A DNA stretch of 64,000 nucleotides from Carettochelys insculpta (lineage: Eukaryota > Chordata > Testudines > Carettochelyidae): contig NC_134137.1 of the NCBI RefSeq assembly GCF_033958435.1, positions 171,009,501 to 171,073,500 of the forward strand, in the 5' to 3' direction. Under the pieces are notes generated by a model that was given only the letters and a program-made list of their open reading frames with translations, did no database searches and had not been told where the DNA came from. The translations under genes were made by a program, and so were the position numbers. Positions 1-10,224 of the stretch are shown here, piece by piece (the first letter of the stretch is position 1; every line of letters starts with the position of its first letter).

Positions 1-535
1 GAATAAATGGACACAGAGCAGACATCTGGAATCTCAATACACATAAGCCAGTCAGTGAACACTTCAGTGGAGTGGGCCATTCCCTTAAAGACCTGAGAAT
101 CTGCATCCTAGAACAAAGAGAATTTAAAAACAGATTACAGCAAGAAATTTGTGAATTGGAATTCGTATTCAAATTCGACACATTAACATGTGGTATGAAC
201 AGAAACACCAATTACCTCACGCATGACAAGGACTCCTTCCCTTCCTTTGATGCTCGTAATTATCTCAGGGAGGACACTTAACAACCCCCCTCCCCTCAAT
301 CCCCTCTTTCAGTCCTATGTACTTGATTAGCCAGTTTTTAATTGCAATTTTTTTTTTGGTTCTCTGTACTTATAAATATCAGTTTATATTGGAAATGAGA
401 TTGAGCTGATGAAATGGGTCTGCCCCACGAAAGCTCATCACAGAATAAATCATTTTGTTAGTCTTTAAAGTGCTACATTTCGGCTGTTTTGATATGTTGG
501 AGTACAGACTAACACAGCTACCTCTCTGTTACAAG
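1..535 (+). mobile_element. Penelope-like element, 3' end (cut by window start)
   Basis: This is the 3' end of a Penelope-like retroelement that begins outside the window. It holds the end of the GIY-YIG endonuclease frame, then an untranslated tail with 'gaaagctcatcacagaataa' and 'gttagtctttaaagtgctac', ending near 'agactaacacagctacctct'. The element at 60540-61729 matches it closely over this whole stretch, so the two belong to one family. The right edge is approximate. Confidence 0.85.
3..281 (+). pseudogene. PLE GIY-YIG endonuclease, C-terminal fragment
   Basis: The frame is open from the window edge to a stop at 281. It shows the end of the endonuclease domain: a NGHRADI-like helix written here as NGHRADIWNLNTHKPVS, then GHSLKDLRICILEQREFKNR and a QEICELEFVFKFDTL segment. 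In PLEs this domain follows the reverse transcriptase and nicks the target DNA. The catalytic GIY-YIG start lies upstream of the window. No break is visible in the part present; activity cannot be judged. Confidence 0.75.
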
Positions 536-688
536 CACACAGTTTTCCCTAAAGAGTCAGACCCCAGAGCCTGGTACATTTTTGGTACATTTTTGTTTGG
601 GAAAAAGACCAAATACATTTTACTGCTGTTTTAGGCAGCTGTAATGCTGGCACACCTGGTGCCAGCTTGTGCCCAGTTAAAATGGCTA

Positions 689-1462
689 CAGTAAACTCTT
701 TCATATCCAGCATTCTATTATCTGGAACTCTCAAATAACCGGCATTTTAACTACAAGTAAATTTTAGTTACTTTGTACATAAGTACAGTATAGTAAAAGT
801 AAATACAAATAAATACAGCAAATGCAGTATCCCTGTATCTACACGAGCCCCTTCCTTTTGGAAGGGGCATGTTAATGAGCGTGTTTGAAATATGCTAATG
901 AGGTGCTGTCATGAATATGCAGCACCTCATTAGCATAATGGCGGCCGCATCAATATGAAAGTGCAGCTTTCAAATCGTGCGTCGCCTGTGGAGACAGGGA
1001 CCTTCCGAAAGGATGCCCCCAGTTTTCAAAAGCCCTTCTTCCTAGCACCAGATAGGAAGAAGGGGCTTTCAAAAACTGGGGGGTCCTTTTGGAAGGTCCC
1101 CGTCTCCACGGGTGGCACACGATTTGAAAGCCGCACTTTTGCATCGCCACGGCCCCCATTATGGTAATGAGGCACTGCATATTCATGGAAGCCCCTCTTT
1201 AGCATCTTTTGAACCCGTTCATTAACATGCCCCTTCCAAAAGGAAGGGGTTTGTGTAGACGCAGCCTATATGTTTACAGTGTACAATACTGTTGTTGTTG
1301 GTAAATAAAGTACTCCGAGTACATTTTTGTTTGTTTCTTGATATCTAATCTTGTTTTTCTCTAGTGTTATGAATTGCTAGATATGCTTCTCTATTGTCCA
1401 GAATATTTGACTAACCGGCAACCTCTCAGTCCCTGGGCTGCCAGATATGAAAGAGTTTACTG
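689..1462. mobile_element. Tigger/pogo-like MITE with TA target duplication
   Basis: The ends are perfect inverted repeats, CAGTAAACTCTTTCATAT on the left and its reverse complement on the right, each flanked by TA (687-688 and 1463-1464). TA duplication and CAG termini are typical of Tc1/mariner-pogo (Tigger) elements. There is no transposase ORF, so it is non-autonomous. About 440 bp of its length is a later Harbinger-type MITE (831-1266); without that it would be about 335 bp. Confidence 0.85.
831..1266. mobile_element. Harbinger-type foldback MITE (TAT duplication)
   Basis: A nearly complete palindrome: the left arm CCCTGTATCTACACGAGCCC pairs with the right end GTGTAGACGCAGCC, and pairing continues inward (for example 'ggaaggggcatgttaatgag') to a loop near 1048. 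It is flanked by TAT at 828-830 and 1267-1269. A 3-bp duplication and a GGCTGYGTCTACAC terminus fit the PIF/Harbinger superfamily. It has no coding capacity. It sits inside the Tigger-like element, so it inserted later. Confidence 0.85.
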
Positions 1463-1686
1463 TATTCATGTTATAAGATGTTTAGTATTTTCATTTTATG
1501 GAATGCTTGTAGATTGCTGCATGTGTGAATCTATTTACAAAGATCTGTATGCAATGGTAAAAAGTTACATGGAGTGTTTGGATTGTACAGCTCTGTAATT
1601 GTTTAACTCACCAGTGAGAAAAAATTCATTAATTCAGGTAAAGTGCTTCTCCAGAATACAAGCTGGACTACTGAAGGCACTCTGTC

Positions 1687-1894
1687 AAGTATCGGAGGGG
1701 TAGCTGTGTTAGTCTGGATCTGTAACAGCAACGAAGGGTCCTGTGGCACCTTATAGACTAACAGAAAAGTTTTGAGCATGAGCTTTCGTGAGCACAGACT
1801 CACTTCATCAGATGCTCAGATCGGAGAAAGCTCACGAAAGCTCATGCTCAAAACTTTTCTGTTAGTCTATAAGGTGCCACAGGACCCTTCGTTG
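1687..1894. mobile_element. PLE insertion made only of inverted tails
   Basis: A 208-bp insertion bounded by a perfect 15-bp direct repeat CTGAAGGCACTCTGT (1672-1686 and 1895-1909). Inside are two copies of a PLE 3' tail facing each other; the arms 'gtgccacaggacccttcgtt' and its complement flank a short centre around 1800-1830. PLEs often carry an inverted partial copy of themselves at one end, and here nothing else is left. There is no coding sequence. Confidence 0.85.
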
Positions 1895-1909
1895 CTGAAG
1901 GCACTCTGT

Positions 1910-3919
1910 AACATCAAAGGGTAGAGACTTTGTTGAGTACATTTCTCACTCCTGCCAGGAAGGGAAGGCTTGTGTCCCATCAGTTTGGACTCTGGGGTCA
2001 GAGTTGTTCCGTCCACAACGCAGTTTGGGGTGCATGCCCCAGGCTCTGTGCTTTGGGGGGTCCTGCTGTGGTTGCCTCAACCATCCTATGAAAGGGGCCC
2101 AGGATGGTCCTGGGGATTCCCTGGTGGTCTGGTGGAAGTGGACTACAGGGGTCACTCCCTGCCCCGCTCACTGCAGCAGTGGGAAGTGAAGTGACCTGGC
2201 AGGCTGGCCTGCTCCACTCCACCCCATCCTGCTGCCCTCTGCTTCACCATGGCAACAGGAAGCTGAGCGCCCCAGCCCCAGGGCCCTCTGCTTCCCACTG
2301 GCATGGGGAAGTGAAGCACAGTGGAGTGGGAGAGGTGGAAAGGCAAAGCAGAGCAGAGCAGGCTGCTGGGTCTTTCTAGCTCCTGCCACTGCAATGTGTG
2401 TGTGCATGTGCAGGGGGGGTGTAATCCCTACTGCCACCCCAAGCCAGGCCTCCTAGGTAACCCGCCCCCCCACTCGCATTGCTCGGAGGAGTTGGCTTTG
2501 AGCAAGAGGGCAAGGGAGGGGTGGTGTTGGGGGAAGGGATGGAGAGGGGGGTGGAGCAGAGGCAGGGTGTGGAGGGGGCTACAGTGATGGGGAGTTGCCC
2601 TGGGCCCACTCCTGGGTCACTGGGGAGGGGTTGTCCAAGACTCTGGGCTCCCCTAGGGACAGCCTGTCTGGGGTGAAGAAGATAGAAAAACCCTGACACA
2701 GAAATGGGGCTTTTTTAGCTGTCTGAGCCTGAGGGGCAAAGGTTCGTCAAACTAAGCACCATATCCCCATGCTGTGTGGAACAGCTCCGCCCCAACAGAC
2801 ACAGGGAGCGGCTAGTTGCCAGTGTCATGTGCTGTTGCCCCAGTCTCTGGCCCCATTGCTAACTCCATGGAGCTGTGCCTCAGGGGCGCAGGGCAGGGCT
2901 AGTGCTGGGGTCAGAAACGCTGGCACAGCATTCAGTGCTGGCAGAAGAAGGACCTAGCCAAGCTGACAAGCACTGAGCAGAGGTTGAGAGGGATGGACAA
3001 AGCGAGCCCTGGTGGGGCTGCCCTCCACCTCATGAGTGCACGCTGCAGCCTGTGTGCCCTGTATGCCTTCTGAGTGGTAAGGCCCCCTCACCCCAGCCCC
3101 AACTCCTCAGGGCACCAGATAGATCCCTCCTGCACTCCTGAGCCATCCTGCCCCACCCCCCTCCACAACCTCCCCAGGGCCGTCCTTCTCTTCTGTTCCC
3201 CATTATGCCTGTCATTGCCCTCTCACCTAAAAACCTTGGCCCACTTTTCCTGTCCTAGCTACACCATTGGCACGTTTCCTGTTTTACCCTGGTAAGTAAT
3301 TCTCTTATTTCTCTCCTTCGCTGACACTTCTTTACTTTATTTCAGGATTGGTTCCAGGCATTCTCTGTGGGCTGAGATCTGAGTACAGTTGACTGGGGTA
3401 AGGGACCTGGTCCTTGACACTGGGAGTAACCTGAACATGACCACCTATTACCTACTCCACCTTGCCTGGGTGGCACGATAGAGTGGAATGCCCCAGGGAC
3501 TGCCTGTGACTCTGTTGTAAGACTGATGTAGTGCCTTAGGAGTTCACACTTGCTTACCGGCTTGGAGGATGTACAATAAAGTTAGGATCTGCCTTGCTTC
3601 CTGGCAATCTGCCTTGAGGGTGGCATTCATGGCTGTGAGCCCCTCCAGACATTGTAACATCAGCTGGGAATTGGTCACGGTGGGTTCCACCATGATGTAG
3701 CTTCTGAACAGGAAAATTCAGCCTAGAGCTTTTGACCATGACCAAAGCCTTGAGCTAAACAGTAATTTCAGGATGTGTGCCTTTAAAAAAGCCTGTTTTG
3801 GAGACAGACAGATGTGGCCCTAAGAATAAAAACAATGATTAATGCCAGTAGATGGCAGCACACAACTAGCAAAGGGGACGAGACCAATCTTCCTCCAGTT
3901 AGGTGCGGCACTGTGACTA
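1910..3919. other. No recognised gene; GC-rich in 2000-3250
   Basis: The sequence from about 2000 to 3250 is rich in G and C and has open frames on both strands, but none has a recognisable domain and they overlap one another in several frames, as expected by chance in GC-rich DNA. I recognised no repeat ends. It may be an old element I do not know. Confidence 0.5.
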
Positions 3920-3969
3920 TACTATACCAGTATTTCTCAACCTTTTCTTTATAAAGTACCACTTTTCCC

Positions 3970-3998
3970 AAAACAAACAAACAAACAAACAAACAAAA
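3970..3998. repeat. (CAAA)n microsatellite
   Basis: About seven CAAA units in a row inside the left part of the hAT-type element. It produces a meaningless minus-strand ORF. Confidence 0.9.
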
Positions 3999-4111
3999 TT
4001 ATAAGTACCCCCAAACTATCTCATGTACCCCTAGGGGTACCCATACCACCAGCTAAGAAACTTCTGAGGTTATCTGAGGTCTTGAAACAAGTGCCATTTA
4101 AGAGCTCATGG

Positions 4112-4322
4112 GAATAAGGGGACTTAGAAGTAGGCAGGGTCCTTTCGAAAAGGAGCCCTGTGTGGACGAGACGCGCGGCAGCAAGCCGCATCAATTTCGA
4201 AGTGCAGCGGCCGCCCGCATGCTAATGAAGCACTGAATATGCATTTCAGCACTTCATTAGTAAACTTCAAAATGGCCGTTTGCGTGGCCGTTTCGAAGTT
4301 TGGGGCTCGTGTAGACACGGCC
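4112..4322. mobile_element. Right half of a TTCGAA-type foldback MITE
   Basis: The right end CGTGTAGACACGGCC and the preceding 'tggccgtttcgaagtttgg', 'gcatttcagcacttcatta' and 'aatttcgaagtgcagcggcc' blocks match the complete MITE at 55242-55662. The left half is missing; the copy abuts 'ggaataaggggacttagaag', which is the loop region of the full-length element. It is therefore a truncated copy. Confidence 0.75.
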
Positions 4323-5385
4323 AAGATTGGATAGCCTCTCTGCAGCCTGGCAAGACTCAAGGCCAAAGCTAAGGTCAAGAAAGTCCTCATTAGGGAACTC
4401 CTCTTCTCAGATGATGCAGCTCTTGCCACTCATAATGAAGACAAGCTAGTCACTGGTGGATTCTCTATCCAAAGCCTGCAAGTTGTTTTCCCTTGACATA
4501 AACATGAAGAAAACTGTTGTATTCACTCAAGGCATACCTCAGCAACCCAATGTCATTCTGGATAACAGCCCATTAGATGTGGTTCAACAATTCTGTTACC
4601 TTGGATCTACTGTCACCACAAACCTATCCATGGACAAAGAGCTGAACATCAGAATCAGGAAAGCAATTATGATTTTTGGCAAATTTATGAAATGAGCATG
4701 GAATAATCCTAAACTGACAGTGAAAACATAGATCCTAATTTACCAGGCATGTGTATTGAGTATCCCGCTATATGGTTCTGAGGCATGGACTACCCACTCG
4801 AACCAGGAGAAAAAAATTGAACAGCTTCCAACTTCTCTGCCTCCGCAGAATTATGAATATCAACTGGCAAGGTAAAGTTTCAAATGCAGATGTCCTGTCA
4901 AGATCTGGCATACCCAGCCTCATAGCGATCCTCAACAGCAGAAGACTAGGATGGCTTGGTCACGTGAGACGAATGGGTGACAAACGTCTTCCCAAAGCAA
5001 TCCTCTTCCGTGAACTGTCATGTGGGTTGAGAACAAGAGGAAGACCATAGCTAAGATTCAAGGATACATGCAAAAACACCATGAAAAAGTTCAACATTGA
5101 TCCAGATCCTGGGAAATCTGCATCATCAGATTGAAATACCTGGAGATGATTGCTACAACAGGAAACATCATCCTTTGATAGTATATGTGCAAGCCACACA
5201 ACAGAACTTCATCTTAGAAGGAGAAACTCTCAGACTCCAGAATTCAGAAATAGACTGTCACGTGGTTATTGCAATTGACCATGCAGATCCAATATTGGAT
5301 GGATAAGCCATGAGAGAAGCTGCAGACTCAAACACTGTCTACAGATCCTCATGGCCACTGCTAACCACAATCTCTCGAGATGAAA
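4323..5385 (+). pseudogene. Non-LTR retrotransposon reverse transcriptase, C-terminal relic
   Basis: Broken coding DNA for the end of a LINE reverse transcriptase. Visible pieces are LIRELLFSDDAAL (the catalytic FADD-like motif, here FSDD), FCYLGSTVTTNLSMD, YQACVLSIPLYGSEAWTT, LNSFQLLCLRRIMNINWQGK and RRLGWLGHVRRMGDKRLPKA. The reading frame changes between about 4690 and 4780 and has several stops, so it is dead. The WLGHVRRM segment is common in RTE/jockey-like LINE proteins; the exact clade is uncertain. Confidence 0.8.
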
Positions 5386-5417
5386 AGAGGCCACATAATC
5401 AGAATAGAAATATTGTA

Positions 5418-5522
5418 TCAAAACAAAAAAGGCAGTTATAGTAGCACTTTAAAGACGAACAAAATAATTTATTAGGTGATGAGCTTTCATGGGACAGACC
5501 CATTCTTCAGATCTATAGCCTT
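5418..5522 (-). mobile_element. PLE 3' tail fragment
   Basis: Reverse complement of the tail 'ggtctgtcccatgaaagctc ... tctttaaagtgcta' found at the 3' end of the PLEs at 1-535 and 60540-61729. It is flanked by ATATTGTA at 5410-5417 and 5523-5530, a likely target duplication. No coding sequence. Confidence 0.75.
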
Positions 5523-5723
5523 ATATTGTACTTGCACTTCAGCATAAGGCATAGGAAGCAGCAGAACAAGTCATTACCTGAACTTTTAGATTGTGCTGAT
5601 GCCATTAGTGTTTGTATATAGACTGTTCTATAACTAGGCAAATCTCCAGATGAGTTGACCTGGAAGACCGTAGTGCACCCCCAAGGGTACATGTACCCTT
5701 GGTTGAGAAACACCGTACTATAC

Positions 5724-6640
5724 ACATGTTTTGGTAGCTGTTCTTTCTTGGAATGGAACAGAAGCTAAGCTTAGTGCTAATGTCACTGTAGGGCACTCAT
5801 TTGAGACTGTTAATCATTGAAGCATGTTTCTGAAGGTTGACTAATGGTTCTTTTCTCTACCTGACTCTCTTGGAGCAAAATGACCTATAGGACTGAAGCT
5901 GTGTCTAGGAAACAAGAAATTGAAAACAAATATGGCAACGTGGTCATGGAAAGAAAATTCCAAATGCATAAACACGAATGTTCACATTGAAAATGTGGGT
6001 CCCTAGGTTATACTAACTCCTGTCCAGTAACACAGGGTGGTGAGTTCTGCCCTGTCACAGAGCCACAGACAATTATTCATTGAGAGTGTATTTTGCCAGT
6101 AATGAATCGTTTAATGGAATTTGTAAACTGTTGGCAAACAATTCATGAGCAGAAAAACAGGCTGAACTCCTTAAGTAAACTATTCACTAAACTTGCTCAT
6201 ATAAGAATAGCATTTGAACAGGTAAATTAATTTGTGGCTTAAAGAGGTGCTCAGATCCCAGGAGTCTGTCTTCCTTCACCTACACGTTCTTATGCAGTTC
6301 ACATTTCTCCATATTCTGTACTACTGGAACTATTTGACTTTCAGCTACATACCTTTTCTCATCTCTGATTTTCTATGTGACTTGCTCCAATATTAGTTCT
6401 TGATTCCCCAAAGCATCTAGGAGATGATGCATCACTAAAGGAGGCCTGGGCTCAAGTGGCAACATTCAGATTGCACATTTCAGGGGTGTTTGGTGTAGGG
6501 TTTTGTTTCAACCCATTCTGAAGATGGGAAGTGTTTGCAAAATTATATCTATGTTTGGAGCTGAATATTTCCAAAATTCAAGGACGTTTGGATCTGAGAT
6601 TTTGGTTTAGACTCATCTCTTTTCATGTGGTAATAAAGTA
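5724..6640. other. No recognised feature
   Basis: AT-rich sequence with only short chance frames. I recognised no repeat ends, RNA gene or conserved motif here. Confidence 0.5.
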
Positions 6641-6965
6641 CAAGCTTTATTATCTGACATCCCTGGTGAACTAGGGATGCTGGATAATAAAATGTGCCAG
6701 TTATCTGAGCTGGGACCAGCATCCAGCGCCACTCTGCTGGCCCCCAGATGTGGAGCCAGCCCTGAGGCAACCACAGCATCTGGCCCTGGCCAGTCAGCTG
6801 GCCCCAAGTTAACCAGCCCTGGATGGGTAACTGGTCCTGTAGCAGCCTGGTCAGCCCATCCCAGCTGGTCAATCGGCCCTGTGGCAGATGGATAACCAGC
6901 CCAGTAGCATGCCGGGTACCTGAATGTGCCAGTTATCCAGATGCCAGATAACTGGGCTTTTACTG
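6641..6965. mobile_element. Tigger/pogo-like MITE
   Basis: The right end reads ...TGCCAGATAACTGGGCTTTTACTG followed by TA; the left end after TA (6639-6640) is CAAGCTTTATTATCTGACAT. Read outward, both ends have the pattern CAnnnnnnn..TTATCTGRCATC, and the motif 'gtgccagttatc' recurs internally at both ends. The left terminus has diverged. There is no transposase. Confidence 0.65.
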
Positions 6966-6967
6966 TA

Positions 6968-7810
6968 CTTAGAAGGATGAATGTGTTCCTCTAACTATCA
7001 CACAAATCCCAAGATAACCCATCAAAACACTGGATTTTAATAAAGTATCCTTTTTCACTTATTCCTCTAATTTGCTTAGCAAGAATGAATACACAGTTTT
7101 ACTTTAATTACCTAGGCTTTGAATGCGAGTTGTTCAAAAGGAATAAAGAAAAACAGTATTTTTGGCATCGTTTCATGGGGTTTTGTTCTTTTTTAAATGT
7201 AAAATTTGTAAATAGATTCATATACCCTTGAAATGTTTCTGTGGAAGCACTAACTCACATCCTAACTGAAGAACTTTTGGAAAAATAATGGAGTGCTTTA
7301 AGAACCTTGAAATCACATTAAGTTACTTTAAATTACTATAACGTACAGCTAATGGCTGTAACACTGAAAGCTGGAATTTTTCAAGGTTCTTCTGACTGTG
7401 TATAGTGTGAAATAATATAAAATATAATGCTGCAGAAACATTTGATAAGCACTGTAGTTTGGAAGTGAATGCTCAAGGTTATTAAAATACCGTTAACCTA
7501 CTGTATTCATAAAGGGTGGAATCCATTCACTCTACATAAATGCTAAGATGCATTAGCACACAAAGGGAGGAAATGAGGAGAGATGAAATCCACCACTACT
7601 TATCATCAGACTACACGACTGCACTGCAGTCCATCAAAGCTGAAATTCCAGCCACCGGACTGAAGCCGAAGTCACATTCCCATCTATTTGCCCCTGGGCC
7701 AGTCCATTTACCGCATCCCAGAACACATTGATCCTCCAGTCAGTCTTCTCCTTTCCACGCTGGCCTCAGGATTTCCACAGCTGCCATGGAACTTAGAGAC
7801 TCTTTGCAGG
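6968..7810. other. No recognised feature
   Basis: AT-rich, unique-looking sequence. The short open frames near 7540-7890 have no recognisable motif. Confidence 0.45.
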
Positions 7811-8640
7811 GCTCAGAGTAGAATCATAGAACTAGAAGGGACCTCAAGAGATCATTGGCTACGTCTACACGTGAAGCCTACATCGAAGTAGCCTATTTCG
7901 ATGTGGCGACATCGAAATAGGCTATTTCGATGAATAACGTCTACACGTCCTCCAGGGCTGCCAACGTCGATGTTCAACATCGACGTTGCGCAGCACCACA
8001 TCGAAATAGGCGCAGCGAGGGAACGTCTACACGCCACAGTAGCACACATTGAAATAAGGGTGCCAGGCACAGCTGCAGACAGGGTTACAGGGCGGACTCA
8101 ACAGCCAGCCGCTCCCTTAAAGGGCCCCTCCCAGACACACTTGCACTAAACAACACAAGATCCATAGAGCCGACAACGAGTTGCAGACCCTGTGCATGCA
8201 GCATGAATCCCCCGCTGCAGCAGCAGCAGCCAGAAGCCCTGGGCTAAAGGCTGCTGCACACGGTGACCATAGAGCCCCGCACAGGCTGGAGAGACAGCGT
8301 CTCTCAACCCCCCAGCTGATGGCTGCCATGGAGGACCCCACAATTTCGACGTTGCAGGACGCAGATCGTCTACACGGTCCCTACTTCGACGTTGAACGTC
8401 GAACTAGGGCGCTATTCCGATCCCCTCATGAGGTTAGCGACTTCGACGTCTCGCCGCCTAACGTCGAAGTTAACTTCGAAATAGCGCCCGACGCGTGTAG
8501 CCGCGACGGGTGCTATTTCGAAGTTAGTGCCGCTACTTCGAAGTAGCGTGCACGTGTAGACACAGCCATTGAGTCCAGCCCCCTGCGCTCCCATTGGGAT
8601 CTAGCACCAGCCCCAACAGGCTTTCATCTAATTTTATTCT
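7811..8640 (-). mobile_element. CR1 LINE 3' tail interrupted by a Harbinger MITE
   Basis: Positions 7815-7856 ('agaatcatagaactagaagg...caagagatcatt') and 8568-8600 ('attgagtccagccccctgc') together make the usual CR1 3' end in reverse orientation. The MITE at 7857-8567 split it, so the two parts are one insertion. The unbroken CR1 form 'gatcattgagtccagcccc' identifies the target duplication as ATT. Confidence 0.8.
7857..8567. mobile_element. Harbinger MITE, deletion derivative of the 31892 element
   Basis: It starts GGCTACGTCTACACGTG and ends CACGTGTAGACACAGCC, an inverted repeat, flanked by ATT (7854-7856 and 8568-8570). The first 80 bases are identical to those at 31892, and similarity continues through about 300 bp on the left and about 290 bp on the right to the ends of that autonomous element. 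The two genes are missing; about 100 bp between the shared ends have no clear match. It must depend on transposase supplied by another copy. Confidence 0.9.
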
Positions 8641-9244
8641 TGAAAGCAGTTACCAGGAAATTCATTTGAGGCCCCCAACAAGGAGTGAACTCACAGCCCC
8701 TGGTTGAGGGGTTAATGGGCTTTTATTCTCCCCTCAGAGCTTCACCAGGGGTTAAGTAGTATGCTACAGGGCCTTATGTCAGCCCTCCACCCCAAGTGAT
8801 GCTTTTCCTCCTTTCAAAATGTTGCAATAGCAAAGGGACGTAGTAGCATGCAATCAGCAAAGACACTTCAAACGAAAGAAAGAAGAGGAAAAAAGGAACA
8901 AGTAGGACATCGCATGCAGAGTACATGCTGGATAGCATTTTATATATGGCTGGAACTGCTGAAACCCCCACGTATGACATGGCATGGACAACAACTTTTC
9001 TGAGCTCTCGCTGGACTAAATGAGAGGAGAAAGGTGAAGTGTCTCTCAATATGCATTTGAATATGGAAGTGAATCTCCAGTTGATTAGACAAGTGTTCAA
9101 ACTTTACTAGGACAAAGTGAATTTTAGGGCGGAGAGTTTGACAAGAGTGAATTTTGAATGGTACATTGAATTATAAAATTCATCATAGGAACACTCTGCA
9201 CTAGTTACACAGGTCATCCAATTAGGAAGCGGAAATAATTTTGT
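8641..9244. other. No recognised feature
   Basis: No repeat end, conserved motif or believable exon. The minus-strand frame at 8774-9100 has no domain I know. Confidence 0.45.
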
Positions 9245-9430
9245 GTGATTTAGAACATAAGAACAGAAATACTGAGTCAGACCAAAGGTCCATCCAGCCC
9301 AGTATCCTGACTTCTGACAGTGGCCAATGCCAGGTGCCTCAGAGGGAGTGGACCAAACACATATCGATCAAGCAATCTCTCTCCTGCCATCTATCTCCAG
9401 ATTCTGACAAAGCTTCTGAGTTAGATAACT
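9245..9430 (-). mobile_element. CR1 LINE 3' untranslated fragment
   Basis: 'gaacataagaacagaaatac' followed by 'gtcagaccaaaggtccatcc' and 'gacagtggccaatgccaggt' is the reptile CR1 3' tail in reverse orientation; the same blocks are at 29548 and 50884. Confidence 0.8.
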
Positions 9431-9856
9431 GGTGAATATAGCAAAAATATGGGACAGTCAAGTATTATAGTGAAGTGCTTACAAACAATATACAGTCCTA
9501 GAATAACTGCCAAATTAGTTCAAAAGGCAAAATTAATTGAATAAATTGTTATGAATTATTCCCCCACGTCTAATTATTATTATGGAATATTAGGTATTTC
9601 TAGGTGTCCCAGAATCAATTAATGTGTCTGACTGCATTTAAAATGTTGATTGGTATTTTGGCTCAGAGTATCCCATGCATGTAAATTAAATAGATAGTAT
9701 AGTGATACTGGCATAAGAGTAGCATATACCTATCTCAGATAATAGAAAAAGTGCTCAACAATAACTGTAGAGTTAACTATTAGGAGAAATCATTCAGAAT
9801 ACCATGCCCTGACATGTATCGTGATAAAGTCCCAAACAATTTCCAGGAACAATCAA
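9431..9856. other. No recognised feature
   Basis: AT-rich spacer with no recognised repeat or gene. Confidence 0.45.
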
Positions 9857-10224
9857 GCTGTGTACATGTGCACAAAACATCAAAATAAGCGGCCTTCTTT
9901 CGAAAGATCAGGAGAAGCGTCCACCCGCGTAACGCTGTCTTTCGAAAGGAAATTGAAAGAACGGGGCGCAGATGCCAAAATCCGAACCCCGACCCCAAAT
10001 CAGGAAGATCGGCCCTAAATCAAAAGAATACATGTGTAGACAGTCCTCGGTCCACTTTTTCGAAGTACGGGTCCACCATGGTGCCAATCAGCTGGAGCAC
10101 AGGGCCACGCCAGCCGGCAGCAGTGGGGCTCTATGGTCCCTGCGTCTGGCTGCCTTGAAGCTGCACACATGCAGGAAACCCATGGCAGGAAGCTGACAGC
10201 ATGCTAGGAGCAGCCTCTGCATGT

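Larger units (their letters stand above)
3928..5715. mobile_element. hAT-type element carrying nested insertions
   Basis: The left end CAGTATTTCTCAACC and right end GGTTGAGAAACACCG are inverted repeats of hAT type, and a perfect 8-bp duplication TACTATAC flanks them (3920-3927 and 5716-5723). The end-proximal parts are rich in 'gtaccccta' motifs, seen at both ends. No hAT transposase is visible. The middle holds a CAAA microsatellite, half a Harbinger MITE, a LINE reverse-transcriptase relic and a PLE tail, so the original element was much shorter. Confidence 0.8.

Noticed and set aside
2004..2699. Many long overlapping frames on both strands
   Set aside because: GC-rich DNA with frames open in several phases at once and no conserved domain; no paralogue to support coding.
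7857..8567. Coding potential of the 121-codon frame at 8181-8546
   Set aside because: It runs through end-repeat palindromes of the MITE; the same pattern at 36301-36528 shows it is terminal DNA, not a gene.
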